Part shown: positions 9,514-18,779 of the stretch, piece by piece | How the letters are laid out: every line of letters begins with the position of its first letter | Numbering within the stretch: position 1 is the first letter of the stretch | Assembly (NCBI GenBank): GCA_018062345.1 | Contig: JAGOSL010000009.1 | Coordinates: 1-57,701 of the forward strand | Direction of reading: 5' to 3' | From: Pseudomonadota bacterium | GTDB lineage: Bacteria; Pseudomonadota; Alphaproteobacteria; Paracaedibacterales; CAITNM01 | DNA length: 57,701 bases | Program-made: the position numbers and the translations under genes | The notes under the pieces: model-generated | What the model was told of the DNA's origin: nothing | What the model saw: the letters and a program-made list of their open reading frames with translations, nothing else | The model's database searches: none

Positions 9514-9590
9514 CTATTTCCCCAGGAATGCTTTTACTTTTTTACTACGATATCAGCGGTTATAGCAAAATACGAGTATAAATTATTCAC
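9514..9590 (-). pseudogene. Transketolase C-terminus remnant
   Basis: The minus strand encodes NNLYSYFAITADIVVKK and then, after a one-base frame change in an A-run, VKAFLGK and a stop. This corresponds to the end of the intact tkt in this window ([24 protein letters not shown]), about 14 of 21 residues identical by eye. Similarity stops upstream of the NNLY segment. It is read as the decayed 3' end of a second, diverged tkt. It sits on the other side of mazEF from the real tkt, in the same orientation. Confidence 0.6.
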
Positions 9591-9618
9591 TAAAGCAGAT
9601 GGTATTCTATAATTTTGT

Positions 9619-9657
9619 TTGACTTTTTTCAAAAAAATATGCACAATGTAATTACAT
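9619..9657 (+). promoter_or_regulatory. mazEF promoter with overlapping palindromic operator
   Basis: TTGACT (9619-9624), a 17-bp spacer and CACAAT (9642-9647). A perfect 12-bp palindrome ATGTAATTACAT (9646-9657) overlaps the -10 and probable start, and a related half site TGTAATTA lies just before the mazE ATG. This fits autorepression by the MazE-MazF complex; that role is inference from the family. Confidence 0.65.
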
Positions 9658-9672
9658 TTAGAAGGTGTAATT

Positions 9673-9924
9673 ATGCAGATTGACGTTATTAATATTGGCA
9701 ATTCAAAAGGGCTGAGATTACCAAAAGGAATTCTAAAGCAATGCGGCATTGAGCAAACTGTCAACGTTAAAGTTCAAGATAACACACTGATTATAACTGC
9801 TTGCTCTGCCTTGCGTAAGGGCTGGAAAGAGGCGTTTCAAAAAATGGCATCTTGCGAAGATGACCTTTTGCTTGACGAAGATCACAGTACGACTTTGTGG
9901 GATGAAGTAGAGTGGCAGTGGTAA
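9673..9924 (+). CDS. mazE: MazE-like antitoxin (AbrB/SpoVT fold)
   Basis: An 83-residue protein. The N-terminal swapped-hairpin DNA-binding motif is clear (VINIGNSKGLRLPKGILKQC), followed by VKVQDNTLIIT. The acidic tail (CEDDLLLDEDHSTTLWDEVEW) is the usual disordered toxin-neutralising part. It binds and inhibits the adjacent MazF and represses the operon. An AGAAGG ribosome site precedes the ATG. The 3' end overlaps mazF by 13 bases, typical of translational coupling in toxin-antitoxin pairs. Confidence 0.9.
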   Translation: MQIDVINIGNSKGLRLPKGILKQCGIEQTVNVKVQDNTLIITACSALRKGWKEAFQKMASCEDDLLLDEDHSTTLWDEVEWQW

Positions 9925-10244
9925 AATACAAGCGCTTTGATATTTTGCTAGTGAGCCTGGATATGACAAAGGGGCATGAGATTCAAAAAACAAGACCCTG
10001 CGTGGTGATTTCACCCGATGAAATGAATGATTATATAAAAACTCTGATTGTTGCCCCAATGACAAGCCAAACGAAGGGATATCCAACACGCATAAATGTT
10101 GAGTTTTCCAATAAAGAAGGGGAAATAGTTTTAGACCAAATTCGCACTATTGATTATACGCGTATTGTCAAAAAATTAGGAACTCTTGATAAAAAAACTG
10201 CAACAGCTGTTCTTGAAACCCTTAAAGAACTTTTTTCACCATAA
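9912..10244 (+). CDS. mazF: MazF/PemK-type endoribonuclease toxin
   Basis: A 110-residue protein. It opens with KYKRFDILLVSLD and has KTRPCVVISPDEMN (the conserved R-P-x-V/I-S/P region with the catalytic Arg), IVAPMTSQTKGYPTRINVE and VLDQIRTIDYTRI, all features of the MazF fold. The family cleaves single-stranded RNA at short motifs and halts translation. It looks intact and full length. It lies in a 790-base gap between maeB and tkt, which are both on the other strand, so the pair appears to be an inserted module. Confidence 0.92.
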   Translation: MAVVKYKRFDILLVSLDMTKGHEIQKTRPCVVISPDEMNDYIKTLIVAPMTSQTKGYPTRINVEFSNKEGEIVLDQIRTIDYTRIVKKLGTLDKKTATAVLETLKELFSP

Positions 10245-10296
10245 GCATTACGTATTGTTTTTATTAATAAAGCTTTGGCCAGAAACTAAGATAAAA

Positions 10297-12279
10297 TTAG
10301 CCCTTGCTTAAGAAAGTTTTCACTTTTTCCGCCACGATATCAGCTGTTATACCAAAGTGACTATATAAATCATCTGCGGGCGCTGAAGCACCAAATGAGT
10401 TCATGCCGATGAATAAGCCATCTTCACCTAAATATTTCGGCCAAATTCCTTCACAAGCAGCCTCTATTGCGACCCGAAAACCTCTACCCAAAACCTTGTG
10501 CTGATAGCTCTTTGGTTGCTTTGCAAACAATTCCACACAAGGCATAGAGACAATTCTTGCCGCAATACCATCGTTCTCTAGTAAATTTTGTGCGTCAATG
10601 GCTATGGAAACTTCCGAGCCGGAAGCTATTAAAGTAACCTCTGCCTTTTGATTTTCTGCTAAGATGTAGCCACCTTTTGCACAAGTATTTTCCGCATGAT
10701 CTGCTCGGCCATTACTTAGATAAGGCAATTTTTGGCGCGTTAGCACTAAAACTGACGGGGTAGTTCTATTTTGAATAGCTAGCTGCCAGCATTCTGCCAC
10801 TTCGGTTGCATCCATGGGACGAAACGTTAAGACGTTTGGAATGCAACGTAGATGCGCTAGATGTTCAATGGGTTGGTGAGTTGGCCCATCTTCACCCAGA
10901 CCTATTGAGTCATGAGTAAGAATATAAATGACCCCCTGCTCCATTAAGGCAGATAAGCGTAGGGATGGTTTTAGATAATCTAGAAAAACCAAAAATGTTC
11001 CCCCATAAGGAATAAAAGCTTTTGAAAGACTTAAGCCATTCATGATGGCAGCCATTGCGTGTTCGCGCACACCATAGTGAATGTAATTTCCTTTATAATC
11101 TGGTGCTGTGACTGCTGTTTGAGCTTTTATTTTTGTGTTGTTTGACCCAGTTAAATCAGCGGACCCCCCAATTAAGGCAGCATGAGATGCTATGACTTCT
11201 AAAACTTGTTGCGAAAGCACACGCGTTGCCAAGCTTGGTTTTTCAGTTTGCACCTTGTTTTTGTAGGCATTAATAGCTTCATCAATATCATAATACGGCG
11301 CTCGCAATGCCTTTTGCACATGATTTGGAGTTTGGAGTTTCCATTGATTATATGCAGATTGGTGGCGTGCCCCAATTTCTGCCCAAGAAGTCATAATTGA
11401 TTCAGGGATGTGAAATGGTTCGTGCGGCCAGTTAAGCGCAGCCCGCGTTGCTTGTATTTCTTCAGCCCCTAAAGGAGAACCGTGCGCTTCGCTGCTGTTT
11501 GCTTTTGTTGGCGCACCAAAACCAATGGTAGTTTTACAAGCGATCAAGGTTGGCTTGTTGCTTTTTTTTGCCTTCGTAATAGCAGCATCTATGGCATTTT
11601 CATCGTGCCCATCAACACGTTCAGCATGCCATCCGTAGGCTTGGAACCGCATTAATGAATCATCATTAAATGATAAACTACATTTTCCATCAATACTGAT
11701 GCCATTGTCATCATACAAAACTATCAATTTGTTTAGTTGCAGATGCCCAGCAAGCGAGGCTGCTTCATGGCTAATACCTTCCATTAAGTCACCATCGCTT
11801 GCAATGACATAGGTATAGTGATTAATGGCTTCTGGATATTTAGCGTTAAGCATACGCTCTGCTAATGCCATACCAACTGCGGTTGCAATGCCCTGCCCTA
11901 GTGGACCGGTTGTTGTTTCTACACCTTTAAGGTGTCCATATTCAGGGTGTCCCGCTGTTTTTGAGTGTAACTGACGGAAATTTTTGAGCTGGCCAATGGT
12001 TGCTTCGCCGTAGCCCGTTAAATACAAAAGGCTATAAAGCAACATTGAGCCGTGACCAGCGGACAGAACAAATCGGTCACGATTTGGCCAATCAGCATCG
12101 TTGGGATTAAACACCAAATGTTTTTCAAACAAAACAGTTGCCACATCAGCCATTCCCATAGGCATGCCAGGATGACCTGAATTAGCACGTTCAACGGCAT
12201 CAATACTTAAAAAACGAATGGCATTGGATAATTCACGAAATGATGTCATTGGGGGAGTTTCTAATAAACTTTGGGCCAT
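10297..12279 (-). CDS. tkt: Transketolase
   Basis: A 660-residue thiamine-diphosphate enzyme of the non-oxidative pentose phosphate pathway. Visible marks are [16 protein letters not shown] near the N-terminus, the ThDP-binding GDGD-like [20 protein letters not shown], the pyrimidine-domain [20 protein letters not shown], and the C-terminal [20 protein letters not shown]. It interconverts pentose, hexose and triose phosphates, supplying ribose-5-P without an oxidative branch. It is convergent with mazF. A diverged remnant of its 3' end lies beyond mazEF. Confidence 0.97.
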   Translation of the reverse strand: MAQSLLETPPMTSFRELSNAIRFLSIDAVERANSGHPGMPMGMADVATVLFEKHLVFNPNDADWPNRDRFVLSAGHGSMLLYSLLYLTGYGEATIGQLKNFRQLHSKTAGHPEYGHLKGVETTTGPLGQGIATAVGMALAERMLNAKYPEAINHYTYVIASDGDLMEGISHEAASLAGHLQLNKLIVLYDDNGISIDGKCSLSFNDDSLMRFQAYGWHAERVDGHDENAIDAAITKAKKSNKPTLIACKTTIGFGAPTKANSSEAHGSPLGAEEIQATRAALNWPHEPFHIPESIMTSWAEIGARHQSAYNQWKLQTPNHVQKALRAPYYDIDEAINAYKNKVQTEKPSLATRVLSQQVLEVIASHAALIGGSADLTGSNNTKIKAQTAVTAPDYKGNYIHYGVREHAMAAIMNGLSLSKAFIPYGGTFLVFLDYLKPSLRLSALMEQGVIYILTHDSIGLGEDGPTHQPIEHLAHLRCIPNVLTFRPMDATEVAECWQLAIQNRTTPSVLVLTRQKLPYLSNGRADHAENTCAKGGYILAENQKAEVTLIASGSEVSIAIDAQNLLENDGIAARIVSMPCVELFAKQPKSYQHKVLGRGFRVAIEAACEGIWPKYLGEDGLFIGMNSFGASAPADDLYSHFGITADIVAEKVKTFLSKG

Positions 12280-12355
12280 TATGTCGTAGTTTTAATAGTT
12301 GGCCAAGAGTTGAAAAAAAGATGTAATCAAACCTTGGCACTATTGAGCGCTTCTT

Positions 12356-13708
12356 TTAAGTTCTTCTTTTAACGTATTCCCGCAAAGGTATACCTACCAA
12401 GAAAACGGTCAAAGAATATAAGGTCATTTCCAAATTAATTGAACTTAGGACCCACAAACAAAACATAGTTGATGCAACCCCTAAGAGCCAATGTTTTGGT
12501 TTTGAGTGTGCGTAGTCTTTTAAAAATTTCAAATAGGCCAACGTACATGCTAAATACACGATCAACACAAGGGATGAGCTAATTGAGACTACAAAATTGA
12601 ATTGCTCAACTAGGCTTTCACTAAGAGAAAGCATCATAAACGGTATGGTACACATTGATGAGATAATGATCGCAGCACTTGGAGCGCCATATTTATCTTT
12701 TTTTAAAAATATTTTTGGAAATATTCCATCTTGCGCTGCGCCATAGGCGATGCGGCCGCCAATGAGCATCCATCCGTTCAAAGCACCTAGCGCACAAAGT
12801 ATTCCTGCACCTGCTATAAAGTTTTGCCAATTACCGCCAAATATAGAAGCTGCTAAATCTGCATATGGAGCCTTTGAGTTAGCTAGTACATCGCATGGAA
12901 TGTGACCAAGCATACTGACGGTTCCTAAAATATAAATACCAGCCGCAATAAGAGTTCCAACTATAGTTGCTTTTGGAATAGTTTTACGCGGATTTTCCAC
13001 TTCCTCACTAGGAACGGTTGCCGTTTCAAACCCCATGAAGGCAAAAATCATTAGAAGAACAGCGCTTGCCATGGATGAAACATAAGGTTTATCAATGCAC
13101 GGCGTTGCGAATAAGCATTCAGATTTCACAGAAAAAAGCGCAATAAGGGGTAAAATAATAAGAGGCAGCACTTTAACAAAAGTCAGCACCAGCTCAACGC
13201 GCCCTGCAAAGGAAATTTGGCAAAGATTAACAGCTGTAAAAACAACTATAATAAGGACTTCAATTCCCATTAGAGCCGGTTTTGAAAGAGGCCCACACAC
13301 AGTCGTTAAGCAGCCCATCGCAGCAGAAACCAAAGCTGCGTAACCGATCCAAGCTAAAATCCAATATACCCAGGCAATATAAAACCCTGCATTTTTTCCA
13401 AATGCTTCTTCTACATAAACATGGGGGCCGCCAGTTCTTGGGTGTTTACTGCAAAGCTGGCAAAAAACCAGGGAAAGAAGAATGGCCCCAAATGATGCCG
13501 CCACCCAGCCCGCAAATGATATAGACCCATAGGGTGCTAAAATGGCCGGCAACATTAATACACCGCTGCCTACTAAATTTCCCACTACCAAGGCAACAAG
13601 CTGCCAAAAACCAAGCATGTATATTTTTATATTATTTACAACAGAGGGCAGTGTACAAAAATCTAAGCTTTTTGAAAATCGAATAATTTTGTTGGGTGTG
13701 GATTGCAT
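12356..13708 (-). CDS. APC-superfamily amino acid permease/antiporter
   Basis: A 450-residue membrane protein with about 12 hydrophobic segments. The first segment reads LVALVVGNLVGSGVLMLPAILAPYG, the GxG-containing unwound TM1 of AdiC/PotE-type antiporters. Near residue 235 it has FMGFETATVPSEEVENPRKTIPKA, the other family signature. It probably takes up or exchanges amino acids or polyamines; the substrate cannot be told. The first 30 residues are poorly conserved and hydrophilic, so the real start may be Met31 (13618). Neither start has a clear ribosome site. Uptake of host amino acids fits an intracellular lifestyle (inference). Confidence 0.88.
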   Translation of the reverse strand: MQSTPNKIIRFSKSLDFCTLPSVVNNIKIYMLGFWQLVALVVGNLVGSGVLMLPAILAPYGSISFAGWVAASFGAILLSLVFCQLCSKHPRTGGPHVYVEEAFGKNAGFYIAWVYWILAWIGYAALVSAAMGCLTTVCGPLSKPALMGIEVLIIVVFTAVNLCQISFAGRVELVLTFVKVLPLIILPLIALFSVKSECLFATPCIDKPYVSSMASAVLLMIFAFMGFETATVPSEEVENPRKTIPKATIVGTLIAAGIYILGTVSMLGHIPCDVLANSKAPYADLAASIFGGNWQNFIAGAGILCALGALNGWMLIGGRIAYGAAQDGIFPKIFLKKDKYGAPSAAIIISSMCTIPFMMLSLSESLVEQFNFVVSISSSLVLIVYLACTLAYLKFLKDYAHSKPKHWLLGVASTMFCLWVLSSINLEMTLYSLTVFLVGIPLREYVKRRT

Positions 13709-13853
13709 AAAAAATAAATATGCGGAAGACTTTAAAAGTGACTAAGCAATATAAGAAGGAATTTTATAATGAAAACTTATTCACTACATTTTAAAAAGAC
13801 AAACACACAGAAGGATTAAAAGTATTTAATCAACAGCAAGTGAGGACTTAATT

Positions 13854-15005
13854 ATGAAAAAATTTTTTAATCGCATTTTATATCGATTTTTATTATGTGG
13901 AGCTTTAATTAGTAGCGGAATATATGCAAGCGTTGTACATAGTGAAAATTCGTTCAATCCAGTTGTTTCAGCTGAGGCTTTTGATGGAAGAACCCACAAA
14001 CCTTCAATAGAAAAATTCCCGAGTGATGTTCTAGATATCGCTGATTTCTTAACTCAACATCCTGAAATAGTTAAAGAGTGCAGGGATCATGGATTTGGCC
14101 TTAGCTATGTGCAAGACATAGCATTAAAAATAAGAGGAGAAGGTGATCTTTTTATTCCTGCGATAAATGAAGCCGGGGTTATCTCGCTCATAGAAACAGG
14201 AACGGGTGAGTCAAAAGTACATTTGTTTATTGACTACAATGATTGCTCTGAATATTTTTCAGAGGCAAATATAGAGACACTTAACAGCAATGGATTTAAT
14301 ATTATTTCCAATGGCGATGGCGCAGCAAAAATTGGTAAACGCCGCAATTTGGTTACTGAGGGTAAATTGATTCCAACAAGGCTAAGTTTTCCTTCTGCAG
14401 AAGATGAATCTGCGGTGCGAATTGATGGGCACGAAGTTTCGCAGTATAGAATTTTGGCTTCTCAAGTAGATAAGTTCAGTCACTTAGGAGAAACCTCCAT
14501 TATACGGTTTTTTGACCCACGTGTTAGCCAATACGAAAATTTTAGCCCTGAAAAGCTTAGCCCTATATACGACGGGGTTTCTATTTTTACAGAAATTGGA
14601 GTTATATCAGTACCGTCTGATGCTTTCCATAGGGGCAATATCCGAGGATCAACCCCAACAAAAGAACAAATTGATGAATTAGCGCCATCGTTTTCGGCAT
14701 CACTAGCAGCACATGGAATTACAGAAGAACTTGATATCAAAAAATGGTATGAAATGTTTGCTCATTTTATGTTTGAGGTTCCTAGCAAAGGTAATGTCCT
14801 TTTCGGCGGTCTTTTGGAGTATCTAAAAATACAGGGGCATTTTGGAGGAATTAATAGGTTTGCATTAATTGATGATTCTTACGAAAAACTAGCAGCAGCT
14901 AAAGCTTTGCTTATTGCTCGCGGAGCAACTTTGGTTGAAAGTGACGCTAGTTTTCGCATGCCTAATGGTGAGGAAATTATCTTAAGACAGTATGTGAGAA
15001 ACTAA
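13854..15005 (+). CDS. Secreted protein of unknown function, possible remote HAD-like/DUF2608 relative
   Basis: A 383-residue protein with a good Sec signal (MKKFFNRILYRFLLCGALISSGIYA). A GTGAGGA ribosome site precedes the ATG. I do not recognise it with certainty. The C-terminal stretch KGNVLFGGLLEYL followed by RFALIDDSYEKLAAAKALL resembles the late part of DUF2608 HAD-like exported proteins known from Legionella and Holosporales. A clear DxDxT nucleophile motif is lacking (the nearest is LFIDYND), so catalytic activity is doubtful. It is followed by a strong terminator and stands as a single-gene unit. Confidence 0.75.
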   Translation: MKKFFNRILYRFLLCGALISSGIYASVVHSENSFNPVVSAEAFDGRTHKPSIEKFPSDVLDIADFLTQHPEIVKECRDHGFGLSYVQDIALKIRGEGDLFIPAINEAGVISLIETGTGESKVHLFIDYNDCSEYFSEANIETLNSNGFNIISNGDGAAKIGKRRNLVTEGKLIPTRLSFPSAEDESAVRIDGHEVSQYRILASQVDKFSHLGETSIIRFFDPRVSQYENFSPEKLSPIYDGVSIFTEIGVISVPSDAFHRGNIRGSTPTKEQIDELAPSFSASLAAHGITEELDIKKWYEMFAHFMFEVPSKGNVLFGGLLEYLKIQGHFGGINRFALIDDSYEKLAAAKALLIARGATLVESDASFRMPNGEEIILRQYVRN

Positions 15006-15039
15006 TTCTCTTACAAAACAACTATTCAAACACCATTGA

Positions 15040-15083
15040 TATCACCTCTTTATTTTGTTCTAATAAAGGGGTGATAGATTTTT
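15040..15083 (+). terminator. Rho-independent terminator abutting the next start codon
   Basis: A 15-bp stem TATCACCTCTTTATT / AATAAAGGGGTGATA with one G-T pair, a 7-base loop and a GATTTTT tail. It ends two to three bases before the GTG start of the esterase gene at 15086, so it may also act on expression of that gene. Confidence 0.85.
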
Positions 15084-15085
15084 AA

Positions 15086-15757
15086 GTGATCGTTAAATTG
15101 TTTGAGAATTGCCCGTGTTTACTTCCTAAGGGAGCTGCAAAAAAGGCCATTTTATTTTTACATGGATATGGCTCAAACGGAGAAGACTTACTTGAAATAG
15201 GGCGTGTGTGGCAAAAGAACCTTGAGAATACAGCTTTTTTTTCACCGAATGGGATTGAATCAAATGATATAAATCCATTCGGAGAAAGTTATCAATGGTT
15301 TGGATTAAATGATTTAAACCCTGTCAATATTCGTGCAGGACTTGATAAAGCCCGCCCTTACCTAAAAAGATTTATTATAGCAATGCTTGCTGAGTATAGA
15401 TTACTACCTTCGGATCTTATTTTAGTGGGGTTTTCCCAAGGAACGATGGTTGCGCTTGATATGATTTTTAGTCTTTCAAAGCTTGGTGGAATTATTGGCT
15501 ATTCAGGAGCCTTTTATATGCCTTCTAATATATCTTCACCATCTACAACCCCTGTTCTTCTTGTGCATGGCACTGCAGATACAGTAGTGCCATACACAGC
15601 AATGCAAGCTGCACAAACCCAATTGCGTCAGCTAGGTGTAAATGTTATGACAAAAACATGCACTGGACTTGGTCACAGCATAGATGAATCTGGACTAATG
15701 GCGGGGCTGGATTTTATACGGCACCAGCAGCAGGAACAACAACCCCTAGCTCTATAA
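15086..15757 (+). CDS. Serine esterase/phospholipase-carboxylesterase (alpha/beta hydrolase)
   Basis: A 223-residue protein of the carboxylesterase/YpfH family. It shows the oxyanion segment [17 protein letters not shown], the nucleophile elbow [10 protein letters not shown], the acid [11 protein letters not shown] and the catalytic His in GLGHSID. It hydrolyses short acyl esters or acyl-thioesters in the cytosol; there is no signal peptide. The start is taken as GTG at 15086 because the fold begins within 20 residues. No ribosome site is available because a terminator hairpin occupies the preceding 46 bases. It is followed by mdh after 13 bases, so it leads the TCA operon. Confidence 0.88.
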   Translation: MIVKLFENCPCLLPKGAAKKAILFLHGYGSNGEDLLEIGRVWQKNLENTAFFSPNGIESNDINPFGESYQWFGLNDLNPVNIRAGLDKARPYLKRFIIAMLAEYRLLPSDLILVGFSQGTMVALDMIFSLSKLGGIIGYSGAFYMPSNISSPSTTPVLLVHGTADTVVPYTAMQAAQTQLRQLGVNVMTKTCTGLGHSIDESGLMAGLDFIRHQQQEQQPLAL

Positions 15758-15770
15758 AAGGATAACCGTG

Positions 15771-16724
15771 ATGAATCGACCAAAAATAGCGCTAATTGGT
15801 AGTGGTAATATTGGCGGAACTCTTGCTCACTTAATAGCTCAGCGCAAGCTTGGTGAGGCGATTTTAATAGATATTGCAGAAGGAGTGCCACAAGGAAAAG
15901 CGCTTGACTTGACCCAGGCATTTGGGGCTGAAAATATGGATTGCGTTGTGTCAGGTGGACAAGACTACAGCCTGATAACAGGGGCTGATGTTGTTATTGT
16001 GACCGCAGGAATTGCAAGAAAACCTGGAATGTCGCGCAATGATCTTTTAAGTATCAACGCTAACATTATAAATGATGTTGCCAAAAACATAAAAAATTAT
16101 GCACCCAATGCTTTCGTTATTGTGATTACAAATCCTTTGGATGCTATGGTTTGGCTGATGCATAAAGCCACAGAATTCCCTGCCCAAAAGGTTGTTGGCA
16201 TGGCTGGAGTTTTAGATTCCGGGAGATTTAAATATTTTTTAAGTGAGGAGCTAAAGGTTTCAGTTCATGACATTCAAACTTTTGTATTAGGTGGGCATGG
16301 AGATAGCATGGTACCTATGCCCAGATACACAACTATTTCTGGAATTCCTCTTTCTTACTTTGTAGACAATGGGTGGATTAGCAAAGAAAAAGTTGAGAAA
16401 GTTATTGAGCGAACCAAAAATGCAGGTGCAGAAATTGTGAATTTGTTAAAAACGGGGTCTGCATTTTATTCTCCTGCTACTAGTACACTGCAAATGGTAG
16501 AAAGCTATTTATTTGATCAAAAGCGTATTTTGCCATGTGCAACTTACCTTAAGGGAGAATATGACATTCATGATTTGTATGTAGGAGTACCCGTAGTCAT
16601 TGGCAAAAATGGCGTTGAAAAAGTAATAGAATTACCATTAGATGAACAAGAAAAAACGCAATTACAAGCTTCTGTTGCTTCGGTTAAATCCTTAAAACAG
16701 GAATGCATTGATTTGAGGCTATAA
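15771..16724 (+). CDS. mdh: Malate dehydrogenase, NAD-dependent
   Basis: A 317-residue LDH-like malate dehydrogenase. It has the Rossmann motif [12 protein letters not shown], the mobile loop [15 protein letters not shown] with substrate-binding Arg residues, [20 protein letters not shown] and the catalytic-His segment [12 protein letters not shown]. It oxidises malate to oxaloacetate. ATG at 15771 is preferred over the GTG one codon earlier because AAAAGGA lies at the right distance. First TCA gene of the operon, followed directly by sucC. Confidence 0.97.
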   Translation: MNRPKIALIGSGNIGGTLAHLIAQRKLGEAILIDIAEGVPQGKALDLTQAFGAENMDCVVSGGQDYSLITGADVVIVTAGIARKPGMSRNDLLSINANIINDVAKNIKNYAPNAFVIVITNPLDAMVWLMHKATEFPAQKVVGMAGVLDSGRFKYFLSEELKVSVHDIQTFVLGGHGDSMVPMPRYTTISGIPLSYFVDNGWISKEKVEKVIERTKNAGAEIVNLLKTGSAFYSPATSTLQMVESYLFDQKRILPCATYLKGEYDIHDLYVGVPVVIGKNGVEKVIELPLDEQEKTQLQASVASVKSLKQECIDLRL

Positions 16725-17885
16725 ATGAATATCCACGAGTATCAAGCAAAGAAACTTTTCAGTGCCTTCGATATACCAGTAGGGGCCGGTGAAGTTGCCC
16801 AAACACCAGAAGAGGCTGTAGAAAAAGCAAAGAAGCTTGGTGGAGGTATTTGGGTTGTTAAGGCGCAGATTCATGCTGGAGGGCGTGGTAAAGCTGGTGG
16901 TGTTAAAGTTTGCAAAAGTCTTGAAGAAGTTAGAAATTACGCAAGTACGCTTTTAGGCTCAGTTCTTGTTACACACCAAACCGGCCCCCAAGGTCAAGAA
17001 GTTAGGAAACTTTACGTAGAAAGTGCTGCAAATATAGATAAAGCTTTCTATTTGAGTTTGGTTTTGAATCGAAACACTGGGCAGAATTGCATTATTGCTT
17101 CTGCAGAAGGTGGTGTTGAAATTGAGGAAGTAGCCGAAGCACACCCAGAAAAAATTCTGAACCTTAGTATTTCAGCTGCTTCTGGTATTCAACCACATCA
17201 TGCACGCCGTATTGCTTGCGCTTTTGGTATATTGGATAAAGCAAAAGAACTACTAGAATTATTGCAGAATCTTTATGCATTTTATAACGATTGTGACTGC
17301 AGCCTTATTGAAATTAACCCTTTAGTTTTAACGGTTGAAGGCAGTATTCTGGCTCTAGACGCAAAAGTTAGCTTCGACGATAATGCACTTTATCGTCATT
17401 TGTCGCTTCAAGAGCTTAATGATCCATTTGAGGAAGATCCTTCTGAAACTGAGGCAAAATCTTATGATCTTAGCTATGTAAAACTTGATGGATCTATTGG
17501 GTGCTTGGTAAATGGTGCTGGCCTTGCTATGGCCACTATGGATATTATTAAGCATTATGGGGGTGAGCCTGCGAATTTTCTTGATGTTGGTGGTAACGCC
17601 GACAAGGAAAGAGTTAGTAAAGCTTTTCAAATTATTTTAAAAGATAAAAGCGTGAAAGCCATTTTGGTCAATATTTTCGGCGGTATTATGCGCTGTGATA
17701 TTATTGCTCAGGGTGTTATCGCAGCAGCATCTGAAATGAAACTGGCTGTACCTCTTGTGGTAAGATTGCAAGGCACCAATAAAGAACTTGGGATGCAAAT
17801 ACTAAATGATTCTGGCCTTAATATTGTTACAGCAGATGGTTTAGATGATGCAGCACAACAAGCAGTTTCAGCGGTAAAGAGTTAA
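16725..17885 (+). CDS. sucC: Succinyl-CoA synthetase beta subunit
   Basis: A 386-residue ATP-grasp protein. It starts [15 protein letters not shown], has [16 protein letters not shown] for nucleotide binding, EINPLVLT for metal, and the CoA-ligase domain with [12 protein letters not shown] and [11 protein letters not shown]. With SucD it converts succinyl-CoA to succinate with substrate-level phosphorylation. Its ATG abuts the mdh stop, so translation is probably coupled. Confidence 0.97.
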   Translation: MNIHEYQAKKLFSAFDIPVGAGEVAQTPEEAVEKAKKLGGGIWVVKAQIHAGGRGKAGGVKVCKSLEEVRNYASTLLGSVLVTHQTGPQGQEVRKLYVESAANIDKAFYLSLVLNRNTGQNCIIASAEGGVEIEEVAEAHPEKILNLSISAASGIQPHHARRIACAFGILDKAKELLELLQNLYAFYNDCDCSLIEINPLVLTVEGSILALDAKVSFDDNALYRHLSLQELNDPFEEDPSETEAKSYDLSYVKLDGSIGCLVNGAGLAMATMDIIKHYGGEPANFLDVGGNADKERVSKAFQIILKDKSVKAILVNIFGGIMRCDIIAQGVIAAASEMKLAVPLVVRLQGTNKELGMQILNDSGLNIVTADGLDDAAQQAVSAVKS

Positions 17886-17888
17886 GCT

Positions 17889-18779
17889 ATGGCAATTTTG
17901 GTGAATAAAAACACAAAAGTTATCTGTCAGGGTTTTACTGGAAAACAGGGAACTTTTCACAGTGAGCAAGCAATTGCTTATGGCACGCAACTTGTGGGTG
18001 GAGTCACGCCTGGAAAAGGCGGAACAACGCATTTGGATAGGCCCGTTTTCGATACTGTTTATCAAGCTGTTAAAAAAACAGGGGCAAACGCAACAATGAT
18101 TTATGTGCCTGCCCCATTTGCTGCTGATGCAATTTTAGAGGCAGCTGATGCAGGTGTTGAAATTATTGTGTGTATTACTGAAGGTATTCCCATAAATGAC
18201 ATGGTTCAAGTAAAGCAAACCCTTGCTCTTAAAAAGTGTCATTTAATTGGGCCAAATTGCCCTGGGATTATTACACCAGATGCCTGCAAAATTGGTATTA
18301 TGCCAGGCTTTATTCATAAAAGTGGCAAGATTGGCATTGTTTCAAGATCAGGAACTCTTACTTACGAGGCAGTGCATCAAACAACACAAATTGGACTAGG
18401 TCAGAGTACATGTGTGGGTATTGGCGGCGATCCGGTAAAGGGGTTGAATTTCATTGATATTCTAGAAATGTTTTATAGAGATGATGATACCCATGGAATT
18501 TTTCTTATTGGTGAAATTGGCGGTCAAGATGAACAAGTAGCTGCGGAATTTGTGGCATCACAAGCAAAAAAAGGTATAAAAAAACCTGTTGCTGCATTTA
18601 TAGCTGGGGTTACAGCACCTGCTGGCAGACGTATGGGACACGCTGGAGCAATAGCTTCTGGCAAAGGGGATAATGCCCAAGAGAAAATTACTTTTTTGCA
18701 ATCTTGCGGAATTGCCACTGCACCAACCCCCGCACACATGGGTGAAGTGATGAAGAAAGCCATGGAGAAAGCATTATGA
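17889..18779 (+). CDS. sucD: Succinyl-CoA synthetase alpha subunit
   Basis: A 296-residue protein. It has the CoA-binding Rossmann motif [44 protein letters not shown], and the phosphohistidine segment [17 protein letters not shown]. It is autophosphorylated during succinyl-CoA conversion and pairs with SucC. It starts three bases after the sucC stop, and its end overlaps sucA by four bases (ATGA), indicating tight coupling. Confidence 0.97.
   Translation: MAILVNKNTKVICQGFTGKQGTFHSEQAIAYGTQLVGGVTPGKGGTTHLDRPVFDTVYQAVKKTGANATMIYVPAPFAADAILEAADAGVEIIVCITEGIPINDMVQVKQTLALKKCHLIGPNCPGIITPDACKIGIMPGFIHKSGKIGIVSRSGTLTYEAVHQTTQIGLGQSTCVGIGGDPVKGLNFIDILEMFYRDDDTHGIFLIGEIGGQDEQVAAEFVASQAKKGIKKPVAAFIAGVTAPAGRRMGHAGAIASGKGDNAQEKITFLQSCGIATAPTPAHMGEVMKKAMEKAL

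Noticed and set aside
9534..9764. Minus-strand 76-residue frame spanning the mazE promoter
   Set aside because: Only its last about 17 residues resemble transketolase; the rest is antisense to mazE. It is kept only as a pseudogene remnant.
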